From NCBI GenBank assembly GCA_964444795.1, contig CAYUIQ010000034.1, positions 1 through 47,806 of the forward strand: a DNA stretch of 47,806 nt, in the 5' to 3' direction. The notes under the pieces were generated by a model. It was not told where the DNA came from. It saw only the letters and a list, made by a program, of their open reading frames with translations, and made no database searches. The stretch is from JABMRP01 sp964444795 (GTDB lineage: Bacteria > Planctomycetota > Planctomycetia > Pirellulales > Thermoguttaceae). A program made the translations under genes and the position numbers. Below, in pieces: positions 1 to 9,100 of the stretch; within the stretch, counting starts at the first letter, position 1, and the number at the start of each line of letters is the position of its first letter.

Positions 1-1
1 G

Positions 2-1603
2 AAGCCCGACTACATCCAGATTGACTGCAAAGGGCATCGCGGCTACGCGAGTTACCCGACGAAGATGGGTAACCCGGCACCCGGATTCGTCGGCGACCCG
101 CTACGTATCTGGCGCGATGTGACACGCGAGCGGGGAATCGCCCTGTTCATGCACTACTCGGGCGTCTGGGACTATCATGCCGTCGCCACGCATCCGGAAT
201 GGGCCGCCATCGACGCAGGCGGCAAGCCCAACGCCAAGGCGACCTCCGTCTTCGGACCGTACGTCGACGAACTGATGATCCCGCAACTCCGCGAGTTGGC
301 CGGCGAGTACGGTGTCGACGGCGTCTGGGTCGACGGTGATTGTTGGGGAACCACGCCCGATTACGGTGAGGTGGCCGTCCGTGAATTCCGCAAGCAAACA
401 GGCGCCGAGTCGGCGCCCCGCAAAGCAGGGGAGCCGTATTGGAACGAGTGGATGGACTTCCATCGCGAGGGCTTCCGCCGCTATATGCGCCGCTACGTGG
501 ACGAACTGAAGACGTCTCATCCGAATTTCCAAGTCATCAGCAACTGGGCGTTTAGCGATCACATGCCCGAGCCGGTGTCGGCGGACGTCGCCGGCCTCTC
601 GGGCGACTTCTCTCCGGACAACAGCGTCAACTCGGCCCGGTTCGCCGGACGGTGTCTTGAAGATCAAGGGGTGCCGTGGGACCTGATGTCCTGGTCGTTC
701 AGTCGCAAGACCCGGAAGCAGAAGCCGGCCGTGCAACTCATGCAGGAAGCGGCGGTCGTCCTTGCCTTGGGCGGAGGCTATCAGGCCTACTTCAAGCAGG
801 ATCGGGATGGCGCGATCCGCGACCCGTCCGAGATGGACGTGATGGCCGAGGTCGCCCAGTTCTGTCGTGACCGGCAGGCCTTTTGCCATCGATCGGTCGC
901 CGTGCCGCAGATCGCCCTGCTCTACTCGACGGCGGGGCACTACCGCGCTTCGCCGCGACTCTTCCACTGGTCTGGCAGCTCTGGCGTCACCGTCCTCCGG
1001 CAGGCGCTCACAAAACTCCTGCACGATCAGTACAGCGTACAGATCGTCAGTGAACATCATCTGACGGGGGCCATGTCGGACTGGCCCGTGATCATCGTGC
1101 CGGGTTGGGAATATCTGGAACCCGCCTTTCGTAACGAATTGGCCGCGTATGCCAAGGCCGGCGGCCAACTCCTGCTGATCGGCCCGGGCCCCGCAAAACT
1201 CTTCGAGCCCGAACGGGCGGCGGCCGAAAACAACACTTCCCCAATCGTTACCATAAACGCAGTCGACGACATGTTCTCAAGCGTCCTTAAGAAGGTACTT
1301 TCTGAACCGATCGTTCGCATCGCCGGTTCAGACAACGTCGACGTCAGCCTGCGAACACTCAACGAGAAACTGACGATCCATCTCGTGAACACTTCCGGCC
1401 CTCACGCCAATTCGCCCGCCGAAGGAATTACCGAGATCCCGCCGGTCGGCCCGCTCACCGTCACGATACGTCTGCCCAAATCGCCGAGGTCGATAACCCA
1501 ACAGCCGGAAGGCAAACCGCTTGCCGTTACCTGGGGTGACGGCCGTGCGATCGTCATGCTGCCACAGTTGAAACTGTATTCGATCCTGGTTGTGGAACCG
1601 TGA
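2..1603 (+). CDS. Glycoside-hydrolase-like protein, 5'-truncated by window edge
   Basis: The reading frame is open from base 2, so the first ATG at 65 is internal and the true start lies outside the window; 533 residues are visible. The N-terminal two thirds looks like a (beta/alpha)8 barrel of the alpha-L-fucosidase/hypothetical glycosyl hydrolase type: IQIDCKGH, MHYSGVWD, and VDGVWVDGDCWG at a beta-strand end where catalytic acids usually sit. The C-terminal third has a WPVIIVPGWEYL stretch followed by GGQLLLIGPGP, resembling the beta-galactosidase trimerisation (class I amidotransferase-like) domain, then a beta-sandwich tail. A role in removing sugars from glycans is inferred. The next gene is a tRNA on the opposite strand. 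The broad family is fairly sure; the substrate is unknown. Confidence 0.62.
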   Translation, partial: KPDYIQIDCKGHRGYASYPTKMGNPAPGFVGDPLRIWRDVTRERGIALFMHYSGVWDYHAVATHPEWAAIDAGGKPNAKATSVFGPYVDELMIPQLRELAGEYGVDGVWVDGDCWGTTPDYGEVAVREFRKQTGAESAPRKAGEPYWNEWMDFHREGFRRYMRRYVDELKTSHPNFQVISNWAFSDHMPEPVSADVAGLSGDFSPDNSVNSARFAGRCLEDQGVPWDLMSWSFSRKTRKQKPAVQLMQEAAVVLALGGGYQAYFKQDRDGAIRDPSEMDVMAEVAQFCRDRQAFCHRSVAVPQIALLYSTAGHYRASPRLFHWSGSSGVTVLRQALTKLLHDQYSVQIVSEHHLTGAMSDWPVIIVPGWEYLEPAFRNELAAYAKAGGQLLLIGPGPAKLFEPERAAAENNTSPIVTINAVDDMFSSVLKKVLSEPIVRIAGSDNVDVSLRTLNEKLTIHLVNTSGPHANSPAEGITEIPPVGPLTVTIRLPKSPRSITQQPEGKPLAVTWGDGRAIVMLPQLKLYSILVVEP

Positions 1604-1709
1604 ACAATGCGGCCTAATCGGAGTCACTTCCCGTCGAAACGGCAGCCCCGGATACCAACGAAGGAAACACCTCCGTCGTTGGCACAAACGCTTTTGAGGT
1701 CAAGAGAAA

Positions 1710-1740
1710 GGAGCCGCTGTCAATCGCTGACAACGGCTCC
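1710..1740 (-). terminator. Intrinsic terminator after tRNA-Val
   Basis: Inverted repeat with arms GGAGCCG and CGGCTCC, extended by TGTCA/TGACA around a short loop. On the minus strand it is followed by TTTCTCTT. It lies just past the tRNA 3' end and may also stop the converging glycosidase transcript. Confidence 0.7.
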
Positions 1741-1746
1741 AAAGAG

Positions 1747-1820
1747 TGGGCGACACTGGACTCGAACCAGTGACTTCTACCGTGTGAGGATAGCGCTCTA
1801 ACCAACTGAGCTAGTCGCCC
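1747..1820 (-). tRNA. tRNA-Val (anticodon CAC)
   Basis: Read on the minus strand, this 74-nt stretch folds as a full cloverleaf. The acceptor stem is GGGCGAC/GTCGCCC, the D-arm contains AGCTCAGTTGGTTAGAGC, the anticodon stem is CTATC/GGTAG around loop CTCACAC, the variable loop has 5 nt, and the T-stem is ACTGG/CCAGT around TTCGAGT. The anticodon CAC reads GUG valine codons. The 3' CCA is not encoded (CTC follows), so it would be added after transcription. A promoter lies upstream and a hairpin terminator downstream, so it appears to be a single-gene unit. Confidence 0.95.
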
Positions 1821-1888
1821 GTGATGAATCGGTTGTCCGTAACGCGTCACTGACTCCGTTGGCCTGGGGGGTGAGAATCCTGCTATCC

Positions 1889-1916
1889 AGGATAGGCGAG
1901 GGACGGTGTGTGTCAA
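1889..1916 (-). promoter_or_regulatory. Sigma-70 type promoter for tRNA-Val
   Basis: On the minus strand, -35 TTGACA (1916-1911), a 16-nt spacer and -10 TATCCT (1894-1889). It lies about 70 nt upstream of the mature tRNA 5' end and just past the tatA stop. Confidence 0.7.
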
Positions 1917-1929
1917 GGGGCGCCCGGGG

Positions 1930-2229
1930 CTACATTTCGGTCTGCGGTTCGCTGGGCGGCTCGAATTTCGGGGCGGTCGCTTCCTGAGAATCGTCGACGG
2001 CGCCTTCGCTGCCGTAGCCAGGCGATGACGACGACGCTGACGAGGCCGAGGAAGCCGTGTCCACGTCGTCTTCGATGCCACGAACCCCTTTCTTGAACTC
2101 GACGATTCCCTTACCCAACGAACGGCCGACTTCCGGCAACCGTTTGCCGAAAAGCAGCACGGCGATCGCCGCGATGATCAGCATCTCCATGGGACCGGGA
2201 GAAAAGCCGAAGGCCAGCGGAATGTGCAT
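1930..2229 (-). CDS. tatA: TatA/TatE-family twin-arginine translocase subunit (second copy)
   Basis: A 99-residue protein with a single N-terminal membrane helix (MEMLIIAAIAVLLFG) followed by the TatA hinge and amphipathic helix (RLPEVGRSLGKGIVEFKKG). The phenylalanine-glycine and the KR-P turn are family hallmarks. The C-terminal 45 residues are acidic, serine-rich and low in complexity, as is usual. TatA oligomers form the pore that moves folded twin-arginine proteins across the inner membrane. AGAGGTGG is a good ribosome site before ATG 2229. It is the second gene of a tandem pair, 62 nt after the first copy, and probably shares its promoter. No tatC is in the window. TatB cannot be excluded, but the short length and GIVEFKKG favour TatA. 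Confidence 0.92.
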   Translation of the reverse strand: MHIPLAFGFSPGPMEMLIIAAIAVLLFGKRLPEVGRSLGKGIVEFKKGVRGIEDDVDTASSASSASSSSPGYGSEGAVDDSQEATAPKFEPPSEPQTEM

Positions 2230-2291
2230 CGTGCCACCTCTGAAAACCAGTTTCGATCTGCGGGGATAAACTTGCCGGGGAAAGGATGAAC

Positions 2292-2501
2292 CTACTCTTT
2301 GGGCGGACTGGCCGGATCCTTCTCGACGGCCTTGTCAACATCGTCCTCAATTCCCGACACACCCTTCTTGAACTCGACAATACCGCGTCCCATCGACCGC
2401 ATCACGCTCGGCAAACGGTTGCCGAATAGCAGGAGGATGATGCCCCCGATCACACACAATTCGAGCGGTCCCGGGCTGATGAATCCAAACAGGCAAAACA
2501 T
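2292..2501 (-). CDS. tatA: TatA-family twin-arginine translocase subunit (first copy)
   Basis: A 69-residue TatA-like protein: a short N-terminus with FGFISPGPLEL, a membrane helix (LCVIGGIILLLFG), then an amphipathic helix NRLPSVMRSMGRGIVEFKKG nearly identical in pattern to the downstream copy, and an acidic end. The frame is open further upstream, but ATG 2501 is chosen because it directly precedes the canonical TatA N-terminus and has GAGGATAAGG before it. The asparagine in FGNRLP, where FGKRLP is commoner, also occurs in other TatA proteins. It lies 62 nt before the second copy and has a strong promoter about 150 nt upstream. Confidence 0.9.
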   Translation of the reverse strand: MFCLFGFISPGPLELCVIGGIILLLFGNRLPSVMRSMGRGIVEFKKGVSGIEDDVDKAVEKDPASPPKE

Positions 2502-2650
2502 GGCCTTATCCTCGTTGCGTGAACCGGACAACCGTCCGGGGGAATCGCCGAAGCGGGGCATCGACGCTCGTCGCCAGGGCGTTTCCAGGAATGATCGGCG
2601 TGGGAAGCGTGCCGGGCGGACTCGGGGCGCACAAAGTCCCTCCACTCTCA

Positions 2651-2678
2651 ATTTTAACGGGGGCTACCGCGTTGTCAA
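2651..2678 (-). promoter_or_regulatory. Sigma-70 type promoter for the tatA pair
   Basis: On the minus strand, a consensus -35 TTGACA (2678-2673), a 16-nt spacer and -10 TAAAAT (2656-2651), about 150 nt upstream of the first tatA start. It indicates that the tatA pair is transcribed independently of the upstream exb-type operon ending at 2734. Confidence 0.65.
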
Positions 2679-2733
2679 ACGCAAAGCCCGAGGTGGGGGG
2701 GTACGCCCGGCCAAAACGACCTCCGACGCGGTC

Positions 2734-4791
2734 CTATTCTTCCGCCGGTCGCGGTTCCGGCACGCTTGACGCCACCTCGGCGTGCAACGGAAGAAACCGG
2801 TAGTAGACTTCGAGGCACAGCGTGGCCAAAGCCGTGGAGTAGATACGGCCGCCTGCCCCCCCCCAGCGTGTCGTCGGATCCCACGTACCGGCCAGATGAC
2901 CCGACTTCCGCTGGGTCGATACGAGGGCCTCTTGGAGCGATGCGTTCCATTGCCGCCATGGCTCGCCACCCAATTGACATAGCCCCAGAGTCGCATAATA
3001 CCAATAGTAGAGGTTGGCCTGTTGGGAGGGGTCGGCAAAGCTCGGGAACCGTGGGACTCGGGGCAAATCGGCCAAGAGATACGCGGCCGCCTCCTCGCCC
3101 GCCGGATGATCGGGCGGCATTCCCAGAAATAGCCAGCAAACCAGCGCTTCGGCGGTCATGGTGGTGCTGGCGTTCTCACCCGGCCGGTAGGCCGCTATCC
3201 CCCCATGCTTTCCCGATCCAACAGTCCGGAGAAACCGAATCATCCCCTGGCGGCTACGATCGGGGATGGGAATTCCGGCCAGCTCGCCGCTTTTCAGCGC
3301 CATGAGTTGCCAACCGAGCTGGCTCGTATCCCCCGGATCGCCGGGACCGTATCGCCATCCGCCCGAGGAGACGTTCTGGGCTTTGAGCGTATATTCCAGC
3401 GATTTGGTGACGGGGTCTTTCAGCAGCGTCTCGTGGGTCATGGCAAACGCCTCGCTCAGCGCGAAGGCCGCCATGGCGTGGCAATACATGAAGGCATACG
3501 GTTTGGCGGATCCCCCCAGACTGCCGTCTTGGCCCTGCGAGCGGAGCAAGTAGTTGATTCCCAGACGAACGGTTTCTCGATATTCGCCCCGCTGGTGCGT
3601 GTGTCCGGAGGCGAGAAAGGCCAGCAAGGCCAGTCCGGTGACACCCGTGTCGGCGGAAGCGCCGGCCTGGTCGCGATCGCGTCCGCCGATGAGGCTTTCG
3701 CGTCCGGCACCGTACGCGTCGGCATCCCATCGGCCGTCTTCGCTCTGCGCTCCGGCCAGCCACTTCAAGGCAGCCGCAACGGCCGCTTCGGTCTCGTCCG
3801 TGGCCCCCAGCCGATGGGCCTGTTTCTCGCGGTCGGCAGCGACGCGAAGCTGATACACGGGGGGGACCGGTTTCTCGGCCGCGGGCGGATTCCGCGAGGT
3901 TTCCAGCGGCAATTCGGGCGTCAACTCGGGCGAAGTCAGATTTGCCGGTCCCAGGTCGGAGGGCTGCGAGAACCGATCGGACAAGCTGGCCAGCAACTGC
4001 CGGGGATCGGGTGTGTTGGTCGTCTCGGCCACCGGAAGAACGGGCAGCGGCGACTCGTGCAACATCCCGGGCTGGTCGGCCGGGGACGGTTGCCGCACAG
4101 TCTCCGCGACGTCGGGGTCCGCCATGTCGGGCCGGTCGGAATCGTCTCGTCGGGGCGGCTTGTCGGGGAAATCGGCATCCGGCGGGTCGAGCCGTTGCGG
4201 AGCCTTGACGCGGATCGGTTCGACCCCGCGGCCCACGCCCGGATTGAAATCCCGCACCACGTTGACGGGCATCTCCAGATCCGGCCGAGGCGCCATGGCC
4301 ACGGCCAAGTAGTCCAAGGGAACATCGGCGGGCAGGCGCGTTGTCTGGGCCGGGTGACGACGTTCGGACTGTGCGAGATGGCCGGCGGGGGCCCGTTTGG
4401 GCTCGACCGTGACCGGCTCGACCGAATCGTTCGCGGCAAGCCGGTCCCATGGGTTCCGCAGCTCGGCCGCGACGGCTTCTCCCGACTCTTCGGCCGGCGA
4501 CTGAAGTTCGCCTGGCGCCGACTCGACCTCGGTGATCCGCATGGTAGGTTCGGCAGGTTTGCCCTGGCTGGCGGCCACGATTCGGACCGTGGTAGCATAT
4601 CCAGCCAGGAGAAGGTGGGTCAGCAGCGAGAGGACGACGCACTTGTGGATGGTGCGAGAATTCCCCCATCGCGTCAGCATCATGACGACCAGGGCGATGG
4701 TGATCGCGCCCAATCCCGACCAGAGGGTCCACAAAATGAATTGCGGACCGGCAAAGAAGTCGAGCAGGCGGTCGAATCGAAATCCACCCAT
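2734..4791 (-). CDS. TonB-like membrane protein with terpenoid-cyclase-like (squalene-hopene repeat) C-terminal domain
   Basis: 685 residues. Two hydrophobic segments lie near residues 17-39 and 51-66. The second reads VVLSLLTHLLLAG, with S55-x3-H59, the spacing of the functional Ser/His in the TonB membrane anchor. Residues about 75-330 are proline- and charge-rich, as in a periplasm-spanning linker. Residues about 335-660 hold repeated alpha-helical motifs (ALKWLAGAQSEDGRW, YLLRSQGQDGSLGG, YTLKAQNVSSGGWRYG) typical of the prenyltransferase/squalene-cyclase alpha/alpha toroid. No DxDD cyclase motif is visible, so catalysis is doubtful and binding is likelier. It starts 3 nt after the ExbD stop, with its AGGAG inside the exbD 3' end, so it is the last gene of the TPR-ExbB-ExbD operon. 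A role as energy transducer is inferred. Confidence 0.8.
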   Translation of the reverse strand: MGGFRFDRLLDFFAGPQFILWTLWSGLGAITIALVVMMLTRWGNSRTIHKCVVLSLLTHLLLAGYATTVRIVAASQGKPAEPTMRITEVESAPGELQSPAEESGEAVAAELRNPWDRLAANDSVEPVTVEPKRAPAGHLAQSERRHPAQTTRLPADVPLDYLAVAMAPRPDLEMPVNVVRDFNPGVGRGVEPIRVKAPQRLDPPDADFPDKPPRRDDSDRPDMADPDVAETVRQPSPADQPGMLHESPLPVLPVAETTNTPDPRQLLASLSDRFSQPSDLGPANLTSPELTPELPLETSRNPPAAEKPVPPVYQLRVAADREKQAHRLGATDETEAAVAAALKWLAGAQSEDGRWDADAYGAGRESLIGGRDRDQAGASADTGVTGLALLAFLASGHTHQRGEYRETVRLGINYLLRSQGQDGSLGGSAKPYAFMYCHAMAAFALSEAFAMTHETLLKDPVTKSLEYTLKAQNVSSGGWRYGPGDPGDTSQLGWQLMALKSGELAGIPIPDRSRQGMIRFLRTVGSGKHGGIAAYRPGENASTTMTAEALVCWLFLGMPPDHPAGEEAAAYLLADLPRVPRFPSFADPSQQANLYYWYYATLGLCQLGGEPWRQWNASLQEALVSTQRKSGHLAGTWDPTTRWGGAGGRIYSTALATLCLEVYYRFLPLHAEVASSVPEPRPAEE

Positions 4792-4794
4792 CGG

Positions 4795-5217
4795 TCACAT
4801 CTCCTGGGGAATCGGCCGGACGGAGGTCGCCAATTCCTGGATTCCGGCCTGTTTGCAGACCGTCATGACCTCGGCCATCTTCTGCCAGAACACATGCATG
4901 TCGCCGCGCACCATGACGCCCAAGTCGCGATACTGGCTCCGCCCGGCAACCAGTTCCACCTTGAGTTCCTCCAAAGTGACCGGCGTGTGTCCCAGAGTGA
5001 TGTGTCCGTCTTTGTGTACGCTGACGACTTTTCGCTCGGGCGGATCGGTCAGCGCCTCGGCGCCACTGACTTCGGGTACTTTCAGCCCGATTTGGCGTTC
5101 CTCCATCTTCGTAAATTCCGTTCCCGCCATAAAGAAGATGATGAGCAAGAAAAGGATGTCGATCATCGGCGTCAGGTTCAACGAAGCCTGTTCGTCGGCG
5201 GATGTTTTCAGCGGCAT
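4795..5217 (-). CDS. exbD: ExbD/TolR-family biopolymer transport protein
   Basis: 140 residues. The N-terminus contains the family signature LNLTPMIDILFLLIIFF; Asp20 in this membrane helix is the proton-carrying residue of ExbD/TolR. The rest is a periplasmic domain with a TolR-like beta-alpha pattern (VSVHKDGHITLGHTPV, GVMVRGDMHVFWQKMAEVM). The frame extends 18 codons further upstream, but ATG 5217 is preferred because it starts the normal short cytoplasmic tail and begins 10 nt after the ExbB stop. With ExbB it should form the inner-membrane motor that turns proton flow into movement of a TonB-like partner, probably the next gene. Confidence 0.92.
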   Translation of the reverse strand: MPLKTSADEQASLNLTPMIDILFLLIIFFMAGTEFTKMEERQIGLKVPEVSGAEALTDPPERKVVSVHKDGHITLGHTPVTLEELKVELVAGRSQYRDLGVMVRGDMHVFWQKMAEVMTVCKQAGIQELATSVRPIPQEM

Positions 5218-5227
5218 AACCGAACCC

Positions 5228-6082
5228 TTACGTTTTCTGTTTTCCGGTGGTCTTGCTCTTCGTCTTCGCATCCAGTTCTTCGGCCGAGATGACGTTGACC
5301 AACTGTTGGCCGTGGGCGTCGATGTCGATGATGAGCCGGTCGACTCGGCTGACGAAGAACAGATAGCAGATCAAGGCCGGGATGGCGACCGACAGCCCGG
5401 CGGCGGTGGTCAACAGGGCTTGGCTGATGCCGTTGGCCAGCAACGCGGGACGGCCCATGGCGTCTTCGGTCGCGATGTCGTTGAAGGCGGTGATCATGCC
5501 GAAGACGGTTCCCAGCAATCCCAGCAAGGGGCTGACCGTTGCCACGCCGTTGAGGATTCGCAAGTAGCGCTTCAGCCCGTTGGTAGCCCGTTCGCCGGCA
5601 TCGATAATTCCCTGTTCGACTTCCACCGCCGGTCGCCCCCATTTACGGAGCGCTCCGGCAAAGACGCGAGCCACGGGGCTCTTGTTTCCCTCGCACAGGG
5701 CCAGTCCTTTGGGGCGATCCAGTTCGCCGTTGCGAATCTGTTCGAGGAACCGCCGCACGAAAGGTCCGGGAATCACCCTGCCGCGGCGAAGGCTGATCGC
5801 GCGTTCCAGAGTGAAGACGACCAGAAGAAACGAACAGAAGCCCAGAGGGATCATCAGCGGCCCACCCTCTTCGACGATACTGAGCAGATCGCGGGTGGCG
5901 ATGGGCGCTTCTTCGGCAATCGGCCGATCCGATGGGGAGCCGGGTGTGGCGGGTTTCGTCTCGGGGCTTCCTTCGGCGCCGACGGCAATCGGCGCCGAAA
6001 CGGCGACCGTCAGCACGCCCGCCGAGAGGAACCCGAGCACCGCCCCGAGACGCGATTTCGTCCTTCTTCGTATACTCTGCAT
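5228..6082 (-). CDS. exbB: MotA/TolQ/ExbB-family proton channel protein with N-terminal signal peptide
   Basis: 284 residues from ATG 6082, which has AAGGAAGA before it; the frame is open 46 codons upstream but that part lacks family features. Residues 1-34 form a signal peptide (FLSAGVLTVAVSAPIAVGA), followed by about 40 Pro/Glu-rich residues. Three membrane segments come next: one at PLMIPLGFCSFLLVVFTLE and two in the conserved core, TVSPLLGLLGTVFGMITAF and ALLTTAAGLSVAIPALICYL. The extra exported N-terminal extension resembles the longer ExbB proteins of planctomycetes and other Gram-negatives. It sits between the secreted TPR gene (70 nt upstream) and exbD (10 nt downstream) in one operon. 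Confidence 0.93.
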   Translation of the reverse strand: MQSIRRRTKSRLGAVLGFLSAGVLTVAVSAPIAVGAEGSPETKPATPGSPSDRPIAEEAPIATRDLLSIVEEGGPLMIPLGFCSFLLVVFTLERAISLRRGRVIPGPFVRRFLEQIRNGELDRPKGLALCEGNKSPVARVFAGALRKWGRPAVEVEQGIIDAGERATNGLKRYLRILNGVATVSPLLGLLGTVFGMITAFNDIATEDAMGRPALLANGISQALLTTAAGLSVAIPALICYLFFVSRVDRLIIDIDAHGQQLVNVISAEELDAKTKSKTTGKQKT

Positions 6083-6152
6083 GTCGATTCTTCCTTTGGC
6101 GTCTGGCACGGGCACACCGACGTGCGGGCCGGTGGGCTCTGGTATCGGTACT

Positions 6153-9100
6153 CTATTCTCTGCTTCTAGCGCTGGAGAATTGGCGCAGATTGTGCAAGCG
6201 TTGGTCGGCTTCCGCGGCACCCTTCGTGTCGGGATAGACTTTCAACAATCGGCGATACAATTCGGCAGCTTCGTTCCATTCGCCCAGCCGTTCGTGACAT
6301 TTCCCGGCTTGCAGCAGGGCCAAGGCTTGCCACGTGGGATAGGCGTAGAGCAATTCCAGGCGGAGATAGGCGCGCATCGCCGCTTCGTAGTTCTCCTGGT
6401 GCATGTAGCTTTCGCCGACCATCCACTGTGCCTGGGCGGCCGTTTGGGTGCCGGCCCCGGTGGGCGAACCGGTCACCTTGCGATAGGCCGCTCGGGCTCC
6501 GTCAAAATCGGCCGCGCTGGCCAAACATCGCCCGATCAAGTAATCCGCTTCATATTGCTGGGCGAAGTCGGGGAAATCCGCGGCGATTCGCGACGCAACC
6601 AGTTGGGCTTCGCCCCATTTCTTCTCGTGCGCCAGAACCTGGGCTCGCCGCAAAGGGATCATCGCCATCCACGACTCGGTCCGCCCTCTCGTGCGTGGGA
6701 TCAAGGGCTCGAAGCGCTGGCCCGCCTCATCGTACCGGCCCTGCCGGTAGAGAGATTCGCCGATCCAGAATTCGGCCGCGGTGCGTTTCGGGCTTTCCGG
6801 GCACCGAACAAGCAACATGGTAAACGTCTCCCGAACCTCATCCCATCGGCGCCGGGCCGCTTCCGGGTCACCGTCTTGGGCCGCGCGGCGAGCCAGTGTC
6901 GCGGCGATGTGGCCGCGAAGTTCCAGGAGCCTCTGCAGGTCGGTCTGGGAGGGATCCGCCGCGAGAGCCTGACCGACGAGCGCCTCGGCTTGCCCCAGGT
7001 CTTGCTCGTCGAAAGCGTTCCTGGCCAGCCGATACGCGGCATAGCCCCGGAAGCGGCTTTGCGGGTGATCGTCGTAAAGCCGTCGAAAGATCTCGTGGGC
7101 ATCTTCCGCTTGGCCCAACTGGTCGAGTACCCAGGCCCACTGGTACAGCGCCCGGTCGAGCGGGAGCTGTTCATGTCGGGGAAACCGGTCGGCGAACTGC
7201 TCGAATAGTCCAGCCGCCCGGGCGTCGTTGCCCAGTTTGTCGTGCAATTGGGCCGCCGCCAACAGGGCGTAGGGATATTCGTCGGTCTGCTGACTCGACT
7301 TGATGACCGTCTCGTACATGGCCAGCGCCGGCTCAGGCTTGTCGAGTTGTTCGAGGATTCGGCCCCGCCGGAGCGCCGCTTCGGCGGCCATTGGCTCGGG
7401 TGGGCTCTTCTGCAACAACCGATCGAATGTTTCGGCCGCCGATTCCAACTGTCCGCTTTGGGTCTGAGTCCAGGCCAATCCGTGCAGGCCACGGCGGACC
7501 GATTCGGCGGAGTGGTCCCCGGCAATCAACCATCCGTGCAATTGGGCCGACCACTCCCACTGGCGAGTGGCAAGCGCCACGGCGGCCAGATCCGCGGTGA
7601 CCGACACGGCCAGTTCCTTTGCCGGCTGCATGGCCAGAAATGCGGCATACTCGCGCCGGGCTCGCTGGAGTTCTCCGCTTTGCGCCAGGCAGATGATCAG
7701 ATGGGCCCGGCTCTGTTGGCCGGCCTCCCCCTTGCCCTGTTGAGCGAGTGCGTCGGCCAGAGATTCGGTTGCCTCGGAGAACTGGCGCCGAGCCATCAAG
7801 ACGCGCCCTTTGGCCAACAGCGCGTCGGCCCGAAGACGGCCGCCTGCCGTTTCCACAATCGGTTCCAACGCGGCCAGCGCCTCGTCGTACTGCCCGCTGC
7901 CTTCCATGGCCAAGGCCAGGAGATATCGATCTTCGCCGTTGCCGGAATCGGGCGCGGCCGCCTCGGCCAGCGGTCGCAGCACGGACGCGGCTTGCTCGTA
8001 CTGTTGTTGTTCGAGGAACGATCGGGCCAGCAAACGCTGGACCTTTGCCCCCAACGGGCTTGAGGGAAACTTCTCCCCAAAGGTCGCGGCCCGACGTTCG
8101 ACCGCCGAGTAGTCTTTTGACGCCAGGGCCGCTTGGATGCGCCCCCAATGGGCGTCGTCGAACCAGGGATCGTCGACGGCGGCGGAGCCGATCACTCGAT
8201 CGAATTGCTCGACCGCCGCCGGGTAATCGCCGGCGCCGAAGAGTGCATCGCCGGCGTGGAATCGGATCGCTGATTCCAGCGGGTGATCGGCGGCGTCGGC
8301 CGCGGCCTCCAGCAGGGTCTTGCCCGCGGTGGACCAATCCTTTTGCTCCTTTTGAATCACCCCAAGCCAGTACCTTGCGTCGATACCGACCTCGGCGTCG
8401 ACTACGAGGGCGGCAAATCGCGTCTTGGCTTCCTTGATGCGGCCGAGTTTCATCAGGACACCCGCCTGGGCCAAGATCGCCGTGGCCTTCCGCGGATTGT
8501 CGTCCGGCTTGGCATCGAAAGCGCTGAGCGTTTCCAGCGCCTCTTCGTACCGGCCTTGATTGGATTGGAGCACCCCGAGATGGAACCTCGCGTCGTCGGC
8601 GCGCTGGCTACCCGGCGCCGACACCAGCAGGGTGTACAACCGTTGAGCCTCTTCCTTCCGGCCTTGTAGTTCCAGCACTTGGGCCAATCCAAAGCGGCAC
8701 TCGTCGCGAAGTTCGCCCTCGGGAAACTGGGCCGAGGCCTGGCGGAAATAGTTGACCGCCGGCTGCCACTGGCCGTCTTTACGGGCGATGTCGCCCAGAT
8801 AAGGCAACACGTAGGCGCCCAGCGGATCGTCGGGATGATCGGCCAGGAATCGCGCTAACTCGACCTTGGCCGCGTCCAACTGGCCGGCAAAATACGCCGC
8901 CTCGCCCGCCCGGAAGCGAGCCAGCCTCGCGTGACGTTCCTCGCCGTGCGCGTCGATGTATTGCCGGTAATGGGCACGGGCGTCGGCGTGGCGGTTCAAT
9001 CGCAGCAGCACCTCACCCAGAAAGAATTGGCTCTCGCCGGTCAGCTCGTGCTGGGGATAATCACGGAGAAAGGTTTCAAACTCTTCGGCGGCCATTTGCC

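Noticed and set aside
3205..5292. Long plus-strand frame (695 codons)
   Set aside because: It is the antisense shadow of the TonB-like and exbD genes, which have family motifs and ribosome sites; the shadow has an arginine/histidine-rich, motif-free translation.
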